Of a DNA stretch of 46,056 bases, positions 34,334 to 43,324 are shown in pieces (position 1 is the first letter of the stretch; each line of letters opens with the position of its first letter). The notes beneath the pieces were generated by a model, which saw only the letters and a program-made list of their open reading frames with translations, was not told the DNA's origin and searched no databases. The position numbers were made by a program, and so were the translations under genes. This stretch comes from an uncultured Aquiluna sp. (GTDB lineage Bacteria > Actinomycetota > Actinomycetes > Actinomycetales > Microbacteriaceae), in assembly GCA_913057795.1 (NCBI GenBank), contig CAJXOD010000009.1:1-46056 (forward strand), given 5' to 3'.

Positions 34334-34438
34334 AGCCACACGGTGCCTGACTAGCTTTTTTTGAAAACACGCCTAAGCTAAGAGGCATCTGAATTGGGCA
34401 ACAACTTAGTTGCTGACAGAAATCAAGGAGCGATACCC

Positions 34439-35845
34439 GTGCCCGCGACATTGACGTCAAAGCATGATTCCGCCGGATGGCGAAAAGTACCAACATCATC
34501 AACACCCATAAATCAAGATCGAGTCCAGGAACTTCTAGTTCAAGAGTGGGCGAGATTCGAGGAGACCACTAAGGCCTCTGGTGTTCACAACAAAAAAGCT
34601 ATGAAGGCTCTCCCCATGGGCGTTACTTCTAGTTTTCAGCACTGGGACCCATACCCAATTTCTATCGTCTCGGGCAAGGGCGCTTACCTCACCGACGTTG
34701 ATGGCCGCAAGCTTTTGGATCTTTCCATGGGCTTCGGGGCAATGCTGGTTGGGCACCTTCACCCCAAGATAATAAAAAGAGTAAAAAAGGCGCTTCGCTC
34801 AACTGGAACGCTGTTTGTAACACCGTCGCCAGACGCGACCGATGTCGCTGAGAGGTTCAAGGCAAGATTCGGCCTTGACATGCTTCGATTCACAAACTCC
34901 GGCACCGAGTCGACTATGTATGCGATTAGAACCGCAAGGGCGGTCAAGCAGAAAAATGGCGTTATCAAAATTGAAGGTGGCTACCACGGTGGATACGACC
35001 CTTTGCAGGTCTCGGTAAAGCCCGATTTGAAAGACATCGGGTCACCCGATTACCCAACGGCCCATGTGCCACCCGAGGTTGAGGCCGGCGATGTCTATGT
35101 CGTTCCCTACAACAACCTAGAACGCCTCGAAGAAATCATGAAAGATCACGGGCATAACATCGCTTGTTTTATGATCGAACCGGTAATCGAGAACCTCTCG
35201 ATTATTTTGCCCGATGCCGGTTATTTGCAATCGGTAAGGGACCTTTGTGATGAGTACGGCATTTGTTTGATTTTTGACGAAGTCAAGACCGGACTTACCG
35301 CTGGAGTCGCCGGAGCCGCAGCAAGATTGGGCGTTAAGCCGGACTTGATTACCCTTGCCAAGAGCATCGGTGGTGGATTTCCGCTTGCTGCATTTGGCGG
35401 CAAGCTGGAATATATGGAAGCCGTGGTAGATGGTCGTATGGCGCACTTTGGAACCTATAACGGCAACCCTCTCGTGATGGCAGCAGCGCTCGCCGTTGAC
35501 GAAATCTGCACTCCGGCAGCTTTGGCAAAAGCAGAGGCAATCAACAATGCAACGCTTGCCAAGTTGGATGAGATTATCAATGAGTTTGAACTTCCAGCCC
35601 ACACCGTTGGGTTGGGGGTAAAGGGCGCGATGATTTGGTCACCCAACCCGGTCAGAAACTACCGGGACTACAAGGCAACCGACTTTGAAACTGCAGAGCT
35701 GTCATGGCTCTGGGGAATCAATAGGGGCGTGCTAACCCCTCCGGGTCTGGACGAGCAGTGGCTCGTGTCACTTGCTCACAATCAGAAGGATATGGACAAG
35801 ATGGTCGAGAGCACCAGGCAGCTAGCAGTGGCGCTTCGGGCTTAG
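34439..35845 (+). CDS. Class III PLP aminotransferase, glutamate-1-semialdehyde aminomutase-like
   Basis: 468 aa from GTG 34439, chosen because AAGGAG is 9 bases upstream; an in-frame TTG at 34394 would be 15 residues longer. Class III fold type I: MLRFTNSGTESTMYAIRTAR, IKIEGGYHGGYDPLQ, CFMIEPVIENL, LIFDEVKTG, and TLAKSIGGGFPLAAFGG with the PLP Lys. It is HemL-like in sequence, but no other heme genes are near and residues diverge, so it is more likely an amine/amino-acid aminotransferase or aminomutase of unknown substrate. Confidence 0.85.
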   Translation: MPATLTSKHDSAGWRKVPTSSTPINQDRVQELLVQEWARFEETTKASGVHNKKAMKALPMGVTSSFQHWDPYPISIVSGKGAYLTDVDGRKLLDLSMGFGAMLVGHLHPKIIKRVKKALRSTGTLFVTPSPDATDVAERFKARFGLDMLRFTNSGTESTMYAIRTARAVKQKNGVIKIEGGYHGGYDPLQVSVKPDLKDIGSPDYPTAHVPPEVEAGDVYVVPYNNLERLEEIMKDHGHNIACFMIEPVIENLSIILPDAGYLQSVRDLCDEYGICLIFDEVKTGLTAGVAGAAARLGVKPDLITLAKSIGGGFPLAAFGGKLEYMEAVVDGRMAHFGTYNGNPLVMAAALAVDEICTPAALAKAEAINNATLAKLDEIINEFELPAHTVGLGVKGAMIWSPNPVRNYRDYKATDFETAELSWLWGINRGVLTPPGLDEQWLVSLAHNQKDMDKMVESTRQLAVALRA

Positions 35846-35901
35846 AGGCTTTTTCAAGACCAAGAAACGTAATGCCTAGATAATTGCGCTTTTCCAAATA
35901 G

Positions 35902-35945
35902 ATGAACTAAAGTTCATAGAAGTATTATTCTGTAATTCAGATTAC
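35902..35945. promoter_or_regulatory. Two palindromes upstream of the regulator-sbtA-sbtB operon
   Basis: ATGAACT-AA-AGTTCAT (35902-35917) is a perfect dyad and GTAAT-TCAG-ATTAC (35932-35945) a second. Their centres are 29 bases apart, and they lie 18-61 bases before the winged-helix ATG at 35963. They are good candidate operators, perhaps for the adjacent regulator. Confidence 0.55.
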
Positions 35946-35962
35946 TTTTTTTGAGGAGAGCA

Positions 35963-36247
35963 ATGAGCGAGCGATGGACCTTTCTAACTCACCATGCCCA
36001 TCTAATGCTGATGCTGCAAAGAGACCAAAGCGCCAAAATCGAGGATCTTGCCCAGGTGCTGGGTGTTACTCCCAGATATGTAGTCAGCATTTTGAATGAC
36101 CTCACCGACGGCGGCTATCTCACCAAGGAAAGAGTTGGCAGGCGTAATCACTACTCAATTAATCGTGAAGCAGAGCTGAGGCACGAAACAAGTCTGCACA
36201 AGTCAGTTGGGGATCTAATCGATTCACTCGGAGTGGTAGGCAGGTAG
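35963..36247 (+). CDS. Small winged-helix transcriptional regulator
   Basis: 94 aa from ATG 35963, with GAGGAG at 6-base spacing; an in-frame TTG at 35951 overlaps that site and is rejected. Helix-turn-helix: IEDLAQVLGVTPRYVVSILNDLTDGGYLTKERVGRRNHYSIN, an ArsR/MarR-like layout with a basic wing (VGRRNHYSI). It has no Cys pair for metal sensing. It starts an operon with sbtA 4 bases downstream, so it likely controls bicarbonate uptake; the signal is unknown. Confidence 0.82.
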   Translation: MSERWTFLTHHAHLMLMLQRDQSAKIEDLAQVLGVTPRYVVSILNDLTDGGYLTKERVGRRNHYSINREAELRHETSLHKSVGDLIDSLGVVGR

Positions 36248-36251
36248 AGCT

Positions 36252-37226
36252 ATGGATATTTTGTCGGTAGCAGTTCAAAACCTAACCAGCGCCCCGGTGC
36301 TCGCTTTCGCACTGGGATTGCTCGCGGCTGCAATTAAGACTGATCTTCGGTTACCCGAGCCGATTTACCAGGCAATTTCTATTTACCTATTGCTGGGAAT
36401 CGGAATCAAGGGTGGTGTCGCTTTATCGAATGCGGAGTTCCAAGAGGTGGGCCTGCCCATTTTGGGAACTCTGCTACTTGGTCTAACAGTTCCGGTGCTC
36501 GCATTTTTCTTGCTGAAGCTTCTAAAGAAACTCTCGGTTGTTGACCGCGGGGCACTAGCTGCGCATTACGGCTCGACATCGTTGGTGACCTTTACCGCAG
36601 CGGTAATTTTTTACGAATCTGTGTCGATTTCCGTTGAGGGTTACCTAACCACCTTGCTGGCAATCTTGGAGATCCCTGGAATTATCGTCGGTTTGATGCT
36701 GGCCTCACGGGGGCTTCGCCGGGAAGTTTCCTGGGGAGAATCTTTCAGAGAGATTTTGACCGGCAGGTCAATCTTTCTGCTTGCCGGTGGTCTAGTAATA
36801 GGCTTCCTGACTAAATCGACTGGATTCGCTGGAATAGAGTTTTTCTTCGTCGCGCTTTTCCCTGGGGTGCTCACACTGTTTTTGCTGGAGCTTGGAATTG
36901 TCGCCGGTAGAAGGCTCAAGGATCTAAAGAAAGCTGGCATTGGCCTAGTCGTATTTGGCATTGTGTTCCCGTTGCTTTCTGGCACTCTAGGAGTAATGAC
37001 GGGGCATCTAACGGGGCTTGGCATAGGCGGCGCTGCAACATTGGGGGTTCTAAGTGCCTCGGCTTCTTACATTGCAGCTCCAGCAGCAGTTCGATTGGCA
37101 TTACCGGAGGCGAGCCCAGGAATCTATCTGACCGCGAGCCTTGGAATCACGTTTCCGTTCAACCTCACTCTGGGTATCCCTATCATGTTGGAAATAAGTA
37201 AGTTCCTAGAAAGCGCAGGCCTTTGA
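36252..37226 (+). CDS. sbtA: Sodium-dependent bicarbonate transporter SbtA-like
   Basis: 324 aa with about ten membrane segments in two inverted halves of the SbtA/DUF897 family. Seen: VLAFALGLLAAAIKTDLRLPEPIYQAISIYLLLGIGIKGGVALS, the AAHYGSTSLVTFTAAV re-entrant motif of half 1, and LSASASYIAAPAAVRLALPEASPGIYLTASLGITFPFNL in half 2. The second half resembles the known Na+/HCO3- site. It imports bicarbonate with sodium, giving carbon for carboxylases and pH control. It is flanked by a winged-helix regulator and by its partner sbtB (stop/start overlap). Confidence 0.9.
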   Translation: MDILSVAVQNLTSAPVLAFALGLLAAAIKTDLRLPEPIYQAISIYLLLGIGIKGGVALSNAEFQEVGLPILGTLLLGLTVPVLAFFLLKLLKKLSVVDRGALAAHYGSTSLVTFTAAVIFYESVSISVEGYLTTLLAILEIPGIIVGLMLASRGLRREVSWGESFREILTGRSIFLLAGGLVIGFLTKSTGFAGIEFFFVALFPGVLTLFLLELGIVAGRRLKDLKKAGIGLVVFGIVFPLLSGTLGVMTGHLTGLGIGGAATLGVLSASASYIAAPAAVRLALPEASPGIYLTASLGITFPFNLTLGIPIMLEISKFLESAGL

Positions 37227-37522
37227 TGCTGAAAGATCGAAAACTAATTGTTGTCGTGGTCGAAGCCGCTCTTGAGCAGCGACTTTCAAAGGACATACTC
37301 ACGCGGGGCGCAAAGGGCTTCACCATCACTCACGCCAACGGCCTGGGGCCAAGAAACCAGCGTGCTGGCGATTTGGAAGGTGGCAATATTCGTCTGGAGA
37401 CAGTGGTGCCAGAAGAGATTTCACTGAAGATCCTAGAGCTACTAAAGACAAGCTATTTCCCGCACTATGCCTGCAGCGCTTGGGTGTCGGATGTGCAGAT
37501 ATTGCGTGAGGACAGGTACTAG
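37226..37522 (+). CDS. sbtB: P-II-like regulator SbtB
   Basis: 98 aa from ATG 37226, overlapping the sbtA stop by one base (TGATG); TTG 37223 is an alternative. The P-II ferredoxin-like fold is seen in KLIVVVVEAALEQRLSKDILTRGAKGFTITHANGLGP, a T-loop-like segment (NQRAGDLEGGNIRLET), and VVPEEISLKILELLKT near the end. Cyanobacterial SbtB binds adenine nucleotides and blocks SbtA when energy is low; here there is no C-terminal CGPEGC redox motif. The fused arrangement with sbtA strongly supports the pairing. The ligand is inferred. Confidence 0.87.
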   Translation: MLKDRKLIVVVVEAALEQRLSKDILTRGAKGFTITHANGLGPRNQRAGDLEGGNIRLETVVPEEISLKILELLKTSYFPHYACSAWVSDVQILREDRY

Positions 37523-37579
37523 TTCGATCCGGTAGCTGAGACAATTGTTCTTTGGAAACTTTAGAACGGATGGCTTGGG

Positions 37580-40500
37580 GTGAGTGAGCTAGAGATCAAC
37601 TATCCTCCAGACCTTCCCGTTGCGGCTAGACGTCAGGATATTCTCGAGGCCATCACTAACAATCAAGTCTTGATTGTTGCCGGTGCTACCGGTTCCGGTA
37701 AGACAACGCAGCTTCCAAAAATGTGCCTAGAGCTTGGACGAAAATCGATTGCTCATACTCAGCCCAGAAGAATTGCGGCGCGCTCGGTGGCCGAGCGAAT
37801 CTCCGAGGAGCTGAAGGTTGACCTGGGTGGTCTGGTTGGTTACCAGGTTCGCTTTACTGATCAGGCAAGCAAGGCGACCAGGGTGAAAGTCATGACTGAC
37901 GGCATCTTGCTGAATGCTCTGCAGCGAGATCGAATGCTGAAGCAGTACGACACCATAATCATCGATGAAGCTCACGAGCGGAGTCTGAATATTGACTTTC
38001 TGCTTGGCTTTTTGAAACAACTATTACCGATGCGTCCCGAGCTCAAACTAATAATCACTTCCGCGACAATTGATCCCGGTTCCTTTTCAAAGCATTTCAA
38101 CGATGCTCCAATTATCGAGGTTTCGGGAAGAACCTTTCCGATTGAGATTCGCTATCGCCCCGTAACAAGAGATGGATCGCAGGATGCCGACCTGGATGTT
38201 GAAACCACTGCAGCAGACTACTTGGACGGAGTGATTTCGGCGCTCAAAGAGCTTGAAGGCGAACAAGATGGAGACGTGCTGGTCTTTCTTTCTGGAGAAT
38301 CAGAGATCAAAGATGCTCAGGATGCAATCGAGGGCAGCATCACTCAGGGGGCACTCAAGGGAAACACCGAAGTATTGCCGCTTTATGGTCGACTGAGCTC
38401 CGCCGAGCAACATCGAGTGTTTGAAGTTAGCAAAGTAGCCGGACTGCGAAAGCGCGTGATTCTTGCCACCAACGTTGCCGAGACCAGCCTCACGATCCCG
38501 AATATCAAATACGTCATAGACGCCGGCACCGCCAGAATCTCCCGCTACAGTCCTAAGGCAAAGGTTCAGCGGCTACCGATTGAAGCAATTTCGCAGGCAA
38601 GTGCTAATCAGCGAGCAGGGCGTGCTGGGCGAACAAGCCCGGGTGTAGCAATCAGGCTTTATTCCAAAGAGGACTTTCAATCTCGTCCAGAGTTCACTGA
38701 TCCAGAGATTCTGAGAACTAACTTAGCCTCGGTTATTTTGCAGGCCGCAACTATCGGGCTCGGGGATCTAACCAGGTTTCCATTTCTTCAGGCTCCTGAA
38801 CCCAGAGGAGTCAAAGATGGCATTGGGCTTCTAAAGGAGCTTGGGGCAATTGACCAGGATTCCAACGAGGTTGAGCTCACCAAGCTTGGTAAACAGCTGG
38901 CCAGACTTCCGATCGAGCCTCGATTCGCAAGAATGCTGCTGGAATCAAAACGACATAATGTCGTGCGCGAGGTAATGGTCATCGTTGCAGGGCTCACGAT
39001 TCAGGACCCCAGAGAGCGTCCACTTGAAAAGCGCGAGAAGGCGGATCTCCTGCATGCACGCTTTCTTGACCCAAGCAGCGATTTTCTTTCCCTAGTGAAT
39101 CTTTGGAATCACGTTGAGGATCAGCAAGAGAAGCTGTCATCTTCTGCGTTCCGCAGGCTCTGTAAACAGGAATTTCTAAACTACCTTCGCGTCCGAGAGT
39201 GGCAAGATCTGGTCCGGCAACTCAAAAGCGTTAGCAAGCCGCTGAATCTAAGTTTCGGAAATCGTAGGGTTGACCCCGAAGGAATCCACAAGGCCTTGCT
39301 GTCGGGGCTGCTCAGCCAAATCGGTTTGCAGCAAGAAAACGAAAAAAAGGTTTTCAAAAACGGCAAACTGCAGAAACAAAAGCGAGTTCAGAGTGAGTAC
39401 TTGGGCTCCGGTGGCAAAAAGTTTGTAATTTTTCCAGGCTCCGCTTTGGCCAAGAAACCCCCAGAGGCCCTAATGAGCGCGGAACTTGTCGAAACCAGTC
39501 GGTTGTTTGCCCGCATGAATGCTGCGGTCGATCCGGCGTGGGCGGAAGAGCTGGCTGGTGATCTTGTCCGGAGAAGCGTTTCGGAGCCCCACTGGGAAAA
39601 GAAGCTTGGAGCAGTCATCGGGCTTGAACGAGTAATGCTGTTTGGGTTGACATTGGTAGCAAACCGCAAGGTTCAGTACTCGCGCATTGACCCGATGCTA
39701 TGTCGGGAGTTATTTATTAGGCATGCCCTGGTTTATGGAGAGTGGGACTCAAAGCAGGTCTTTGACCAAAAGAACAAGGACTTACTTATCGACATGGAAG
39801 TCGCCGCCGATCGGGCTAGGTCACCTCAGCTTGCAGCTGGCGAAGACGATGTCTTCCGCTTCTACAACAATCGGATTCCGCTGGATGTTTTTTCCACCGG
39901 CAGCTTTGAGGGTTGGTGGAAAAAGGCCAAGCACGAAAAGCCGGAGTTTCTAAACATGACCAAGGCTGAGTTACTAGGTGCCGATGAGACTCAACTTGAC
40001 GAAGCCGACTACCCCGGGCAACTGGTTATCGACGGTCAAGAATTTAGCCTCAGTTATTTATTCGACCCCGGTAACGAACACGACGGGGTTTCAGTGGAGG
40101 TCCCGATTTCACTTTTGGCAAGCATCAGGCCAGAGGGCTTCGAGTGGCTGATTCCAGCGATGCGATTGGAGCTGGTCACCGAATTGATCAGGAGCCTGCC
40201 AAAGGCGGTTCGCAAAAACGTGGTCCCTGCCAAAGACTGGGCAGTAAAGGTGCTACGAAATCTACCCACAGAACCCACGGGCAAGATCACGGAAGTTTTG
40301 GCGGCTCAGCTTCAGTCATTGAGTGGCGTCAGGGTTGTCCCAGAAGATTTCAATACCCAGGTATTGCCGGCCCAACTAAGGGTCTCTTATCGAGTTCTGG
40401 ATACCAAGGCGAAGCAACTCGAAATCGGCAACGATCTAGCCGCACTTCAACAGAAACTTGCGCAAAGCTCGATCGAGGCGGTGTCGAACATGATTCAGTT

Positions 40501-41383
40501 CGACGGGCCGTCGATCGAGCGAAGTAATTTACAGACTTGGGATTTTGACGAACTACCTAGGCAGCTAGATACAAAGCAGGGCAGCAATAAAGTAAGCGCG
40601 TTCCCGGCACTGGTTCTGGATGAAAAAACAAACACCGTTAATTTAAAGTTGCACTCCTCGGAAGCCAGACAATCCTTGGAGCATCCAATCGGTGTCGTGG
40701 AGTTAGTTCAGCTGAGTATTCCATCACCGGCGAAGTACATCGAGGCCCACTTAACTCAGGCCGAAAAGCTGGCCATCGCCAGTTTGCCCTACCCAAGCCT
40801 CAGTGCTTTTGTTTCCGATGTGATTAGGGCGGGGGCTAAAAAACAGCTATTTATTCTTGATTCCAAAGGTCTAATTTTTACTGCCAAAGAATTTGAAAAT
40901 CTCAGGCAACTTGTCGAGGCTATTTCGATTGAGCTCATTTTCGACGTTGCCAAAATAATGCTGAAGATATCCCAAGCTGCGAGTGAGGCGAATAAGGCGA
41001 TCTCCGGCGCCAAGGCGATTGATTTTCTCACGGTGCTTGCCAGTGAGAAGCTCCACATCCAACAACTTTTAGTCCCAAAGCTGGTTTCCTCAACTGGTCT
41101 CGATCGGCTGTCGCGAATCGAAATATACTTACGTGCCATTACGCAGCGCGTGGCGAAGCTTCAGGAGAGCCCGGAGCGCGATCGAATTAGCGCGATCGAA
41201 TTAGCGAGAGCAATCGAGGTCTTCGAAATCGCAGGAGGAAGGTTGCCGTTACCTCAAAAATCCAGCGAGAAACTTACTTCTGCAAGATGGTTGCTTGAGG
41301 AACTGAGGGTGAGCCTGTTCGCTCAGTCGCTCGGAACCCAAGAGGCGGTTTCTCTAAAGCGAATACAAAAACAGCTGTCCTAG
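37580..41383 (+). CDS. hrpA: ATP-dependent RNA helicase HrpA
   Basis: 1267 aa, full-length DEAH-box helicase. Walker A GATGSGKTTQLP, TQPRRIAARSVAERI, the DEAH box IIDEAHERSLN, TSATID, and in domain 2 LATNVAETSLTIPNIKYVIDAG and QRAGRAGRTSPGVA. The HA2 and OB-fold regions follow (about 400-680), then the long C-terminal DUF3418 region (about 690-1260) typical of HrpA. It acts on stalled translation or RNA structure; HrpA has been shown to act on stalled ribosomes in other bacteria. Start GTG 37580 with GG-rich sequence close upstream. Its end overlaps the convergent aldehyde dehydrogenase by 4 bases. Confidence 0.95.
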   Translation: MSELEINYPPDLPVAARRQDILEAITNNQVLIVAGATGSGKTTQLPKMCLELGRKSIAHTQPRRIAARSVAERISEELKVDLGGLVGYQVRFTDQASKATRVKVMTDGILLNALQRDRMLKQYDTIIIDEAHERSLNIDFLLGFLKQLLPMRPELKLIITSATIDPGSFSKHFNDAPIIEVSGRTFPIEIRYRPVTRDGSQDADLDVETTAADYLDGVISALKELEGEQDGDVLVFLSGESEIKDAQDAIEGSITQGALKGNTEVLPLYGRLSSAEQHRVFEVSKVAGLRKRVILATNVAETSLTIPNIKYVIDAGTARISRYSPKAKVQRLPIEAISQASANQRAGRAGRTSPGVAIRLYSKEDFQSRPEFTDPEILRTNLASVILQAATIGLGDLTRFPFLQAPEPRGVKDGIGLLKELGAIDQDSNEVELTKLGKQLARLPIEPRFARMLLESKRHNVVREVMVIVAGLTIQDPRERPLEKREKADLLHARFLDPSSDFLSLVNLWNHVEDQQEKLSSSAFRRLCKQEFLNYLRVREWQDLVRQLKSVSKPLNLSFGNRRVDPEGIHKALLSGLLSQIGLQQENEKKVFKNGKLQKQKRVQSEYLGSGGKKFVIFPGSALAKKPPEALMSAELVETSRLFARMNAAVDPAWAEELAGDLVRRSVSEPHWEKKLGAVIGLERVMLFGLTLVANRKVQYSRIDPMLCRELFIRHALVYGEWDSKQVFDQKNKDLLIDMEVAADRARSPQLAAGEDDVFRFYNNRIPLDVFSTGSFEGWWKKAKHEKPEFLNMTKAELLGADETQLDEADYPGQLVIDGQEFSLSYLFDPGNEHDGVSVEVPISLLASIRPEGFEWLIPAMRLELVTELIRSLPKAVRKNVVPAKDWAVKVLRNLPTEPTGKITEVLAAQLQSLSGVRVVPEDFNTQVLPAQLRVSYRVLDTKAKQLEIGNDLAALQQKLAQSSIEAVSNMIQFDGPSIERSNLQTWDFDELPRQLDTKQGSNKVSAFPALVLDEKTNTVNLKLHSSEARQSLEHPIGVVELVQLSIPSPAKYIEAHLTQAEKLAIASLPYPSLSAFVSDVIRAGAKKQLFILDSKGLIFTAKEFENLRQLVEAISIELIFDVAKIMLKISQAASEANKAISGAKAIDFLTVLASEKLHIQQLLVPKLVSSTGLDRLSRIEIYLRAITQRVAKLQESPERDRISAIELARAIEVFEIAGGRLPLPQKSSEKLTSARWLLEELRVSLFAQSLGTQEAVSLKRIQKQLS

Positions 41384-42867
41384 TTCTGTGGAAAGCCTAG
41401 GTTCACTCCACCGTGGCTGGGGTCTAGCCAGCGCGAGGTGATCACCTTGGTTCGTGTGAAAAACCTAAAGCCTTCTTCGCCGTGTGCCCGGCTGTCGCCG
41501 AACAGCGAGTTTTTCCACCCTCCGAAGGAGAAGTAAGCAACTGGAACTGGAATTGGAACATTCACGCCGATCATGCCGGCTTCAACTTCGTTCTGGAATC
41601 GTCTTGCTGCCCCACCATCGTTGGTGAAAACAGCGGTGCCGTTGCCATAGATTCCGCCGTTTATAAGAGCCAATCCCTCTTCAAAAGAACTCACTCGAAT
41701 CACGCTTAGTACGGGTCCGAAGATTTCGTCTTGGTAGGCCTTAGAACTTGTCGGAACTTTATCTAGCAGGGTTGGGCCAAGCCAAAAACCGTTCTCATCG
41801 CCGTCTGGAACAACGGACCTACCGTCGACTACAACCTTCGCTCCGTCAGCCTCTGCAATTTCTATGTAGCCGGCGACTTTGTCGCGGTGCTCCTTGGTTA
41901 CAAGTGGCCCCATGTCACAGGCGCGACGACCATCGCCCACTTTGATTTGAGAGATACGAGACACAATTTTCTCGATCATTTCATCGGCCACGGGCTCAAC
42001 GGCAACAACCACTGAGATCGCCATGCAGCGCTCCCCAGCAGAGCCAAAGCCGGCGTTGATTGCTGAGTCTGCAACGAGGTCTAGATCAGCATCTGGCAGC
42101 ACGAGCATGTGGTTCTTTGCCCCACCCAGAGCTTGGACTCGCTTGCCGTTTTTGGCACAGTTCTCATAAATGTATTGAGCAATCGGAGTTGAGCCGACAA
42201 AGCTTATTGCCGCGACATCGTCGCTATTAATCAGACCGTCAACCGACTCCTTGTCACCTTGAAGGACATTGAAAACTCCCGCTGGCAAGCCAGCCTCAGT
42301 CCAAAGTTTTGCCATCCATAGGGCAGCGGAAGGGTCTTTTTCGCTTGGTTTTAGAATCACGGTATTGCCGGCGGCAATAGCTATGGGGAAAAACCACATC
42401 GGCACCATTGCTGGAAAATTAAATGGGCTTATGATTCCAACGACTCCAAGGGGTTGCTTGGTTGAGTAAACATCAACATTGGTTGATGCGTTTTCCGAAT
42501 ATTCGCCTTTTAGTAGATGAGGCATACCGCAGGCAAACTCCACAACTTCTTGGCCTCTAGTGATCTCTCCAAGGGCATCGGATAAAACTTTGCCGTGCTC
42601 GGCGGTGATTATTGCTGCAAGCTCGGGCTTCCGCTCATTTAGTAGCTCGCGGAATTTGAAAATTATCTGTTGGCGCTTAGCCAATGAAGAGTCGCGCCAG
42701 GCCGGGTAAGCATGCTTTGCAGCGTCGATGGCAGCTTTGATATCTGTCGCATCAGCCAGAGCCACTCGGCCAGACTCTATTCCAAGTGCTGGGTCATAAA
42801 CCGGCGCGGTCCTTGTTGAAGAGGGCTTCTGTTCGGCACCAGAAATGTAGTGGGAGATCAGGTTCAT
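41380..42867 (-). CDS. mmsA: CoA-acylating methylmalonate-semialdehyde dehydrogenase
   Basis: 495 aa. Family marks: QPLGVVGIISPFNFPAMVPMWFFPIAIAAGNTVILKPSEK (NAD site), FVGSTPIAQYIYE, ALGGAKNHMLVLPDAD, GSAGERCMA with the catalytic Cys, YQDEIFGPVLSVIRV and the C-terminal VPVAYFSFGGWKNSLFGD. It oxidises methylmalonate or malonate semialdehyde to propionyl-/acetyl-CoA in valine, beta-alanine or inositol breakdown. No other pathway genes are nearby. Start ATG 42867. A ribosome-binding AAGGATG is close upstream. Confidence 0.93.
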   Translation of the reverse strand: MNLISHYISGAEQKPSSTRTAPVYDPALGIESGRVALADATDIKAAIDAAKHAYPAWRDSSLAKRQQIIFKFRELLNERKPELAAIITAEHGKVLSDALGEITRGQEVVEFACGMPHLLKGEYSENASTNVDVYSTKQPLGVVGIISPFNFPAMVPMWFFPIAIAAGNTVILKPSEKDPSAALWMAKLWTEAGLPAGVFNVLQGDKESVDGLINSDDVAAISFVGSTPIAQYIYENCAKNGKRVQALGGAKNHMLVLPDADLDLVADSAINAGFGSAGERCMAISVVVAVEPVADEMIEKIVSRISQIKVGDGRRACDMGPLVTKEHRDKVAGYIEIAEADGAKVVVDGRSVVPDGDENGFWLGPTLLDKVPTSSKAYQDEIFGPVLSVIRVSSFEEGLALINGGIYGNGTAVFTNDGGAARRFQNEVEAGMIGVNVPIPVPVAYFSFGGWKNSLFGDSRAHGEEGFRFFTRTKVITSRWLDPSHGGVNLGFPQN

Positions 42868-43060
42868 TTGGCATCCTTACTTTGATGCTAGCTGCAGGGG
42901 CTCAATAGCTTGAAATTATGACTTTCTAGTTGAAGCTAACACTATCTAGAGTCACTCAGTTGCCCTTTTGATTAGCTCGATCATGGGAATCTCTTTCATG
43001 CCTGTGTTTGATTTTGACAATTACTTCTGCCTCTGCGGCAATCTGATAATTCTTATCCTT

Positions 43061-43237
43061 CTACATTGCGGCTAATTCTTGCGTCCCTTTTTGCTCATCC
43101 GCGGTGAAACCAGTTGTGTTGCCGGTCACAGACAGCCCGTCCATGCAGCGGCGCAAATGGGTCAAGTTACCCATAGTCGCTTTGGTGCGGGATGATTTTT
43201 GGTTGATGGGGTGTTTGCACAGTGGGCAAAGTTTCAC
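43061..43237 (-). CDS. 58-aa small protein with CCHC zinc-finger-like pattern
   Basis: GTG 43237 to TAG 43061 on the minus strand. The N-terminus MKLCPLCKHP and later THLRRCMDG give C4-xx-C7-x19-H27-xxx-C31, a CCHC zinc-binding pattern, followed by a polar tail (TADEQKGTQELAAM). AGGTAG lies upstream at about 7 bases. The frame continues for a further 34 sense codons after the TAG to a TGA at 42956, so the TAG could have shortened a once longer gene; this is within chance expectation. Function unknown; DNA or RNA binding is inferred from the motif. The region 42868-43060 otherwise shows nothing that I can support. Confidence 0.5.
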   Translation of the reverse strand: MKLCPLCKHPINQKSSRTKATMGNLTHLRRCMDGLSVTGNTTGFTADEQKGTQELAAM

Positions 43238-43324
43238 GCCCAGCTACCTATCAGGCTGGACTTCTAACCTGAGGGAGCTTTGAAGGCCCGCGCATGTGCG
43301 TGCCGCAAATTATTTAGGAAACAA

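Noticed and set aside
34394..34438. TTG start giving a 483-aa aminotransferase
   Set aside because: No ribosome-binding site; GTG 34439 has AAGGAG at good spacing.
41163..41206. Short direct repeat around GCGCGATCGAATTAGC inside hrpA
   Set aside because: A small local tandem repeat (CGATCGAATTAGCG twice) in coding DNA, in frame, with no sign of a mobile element.
42906..43005. Short frame MKEIPMIELIKRATE upstream of mmsA (minus strand)
   Set aside because: Only 15 codons, weak ribosome-binding site, and it lies in another frame of the region read on from the zinc-finger ORF.
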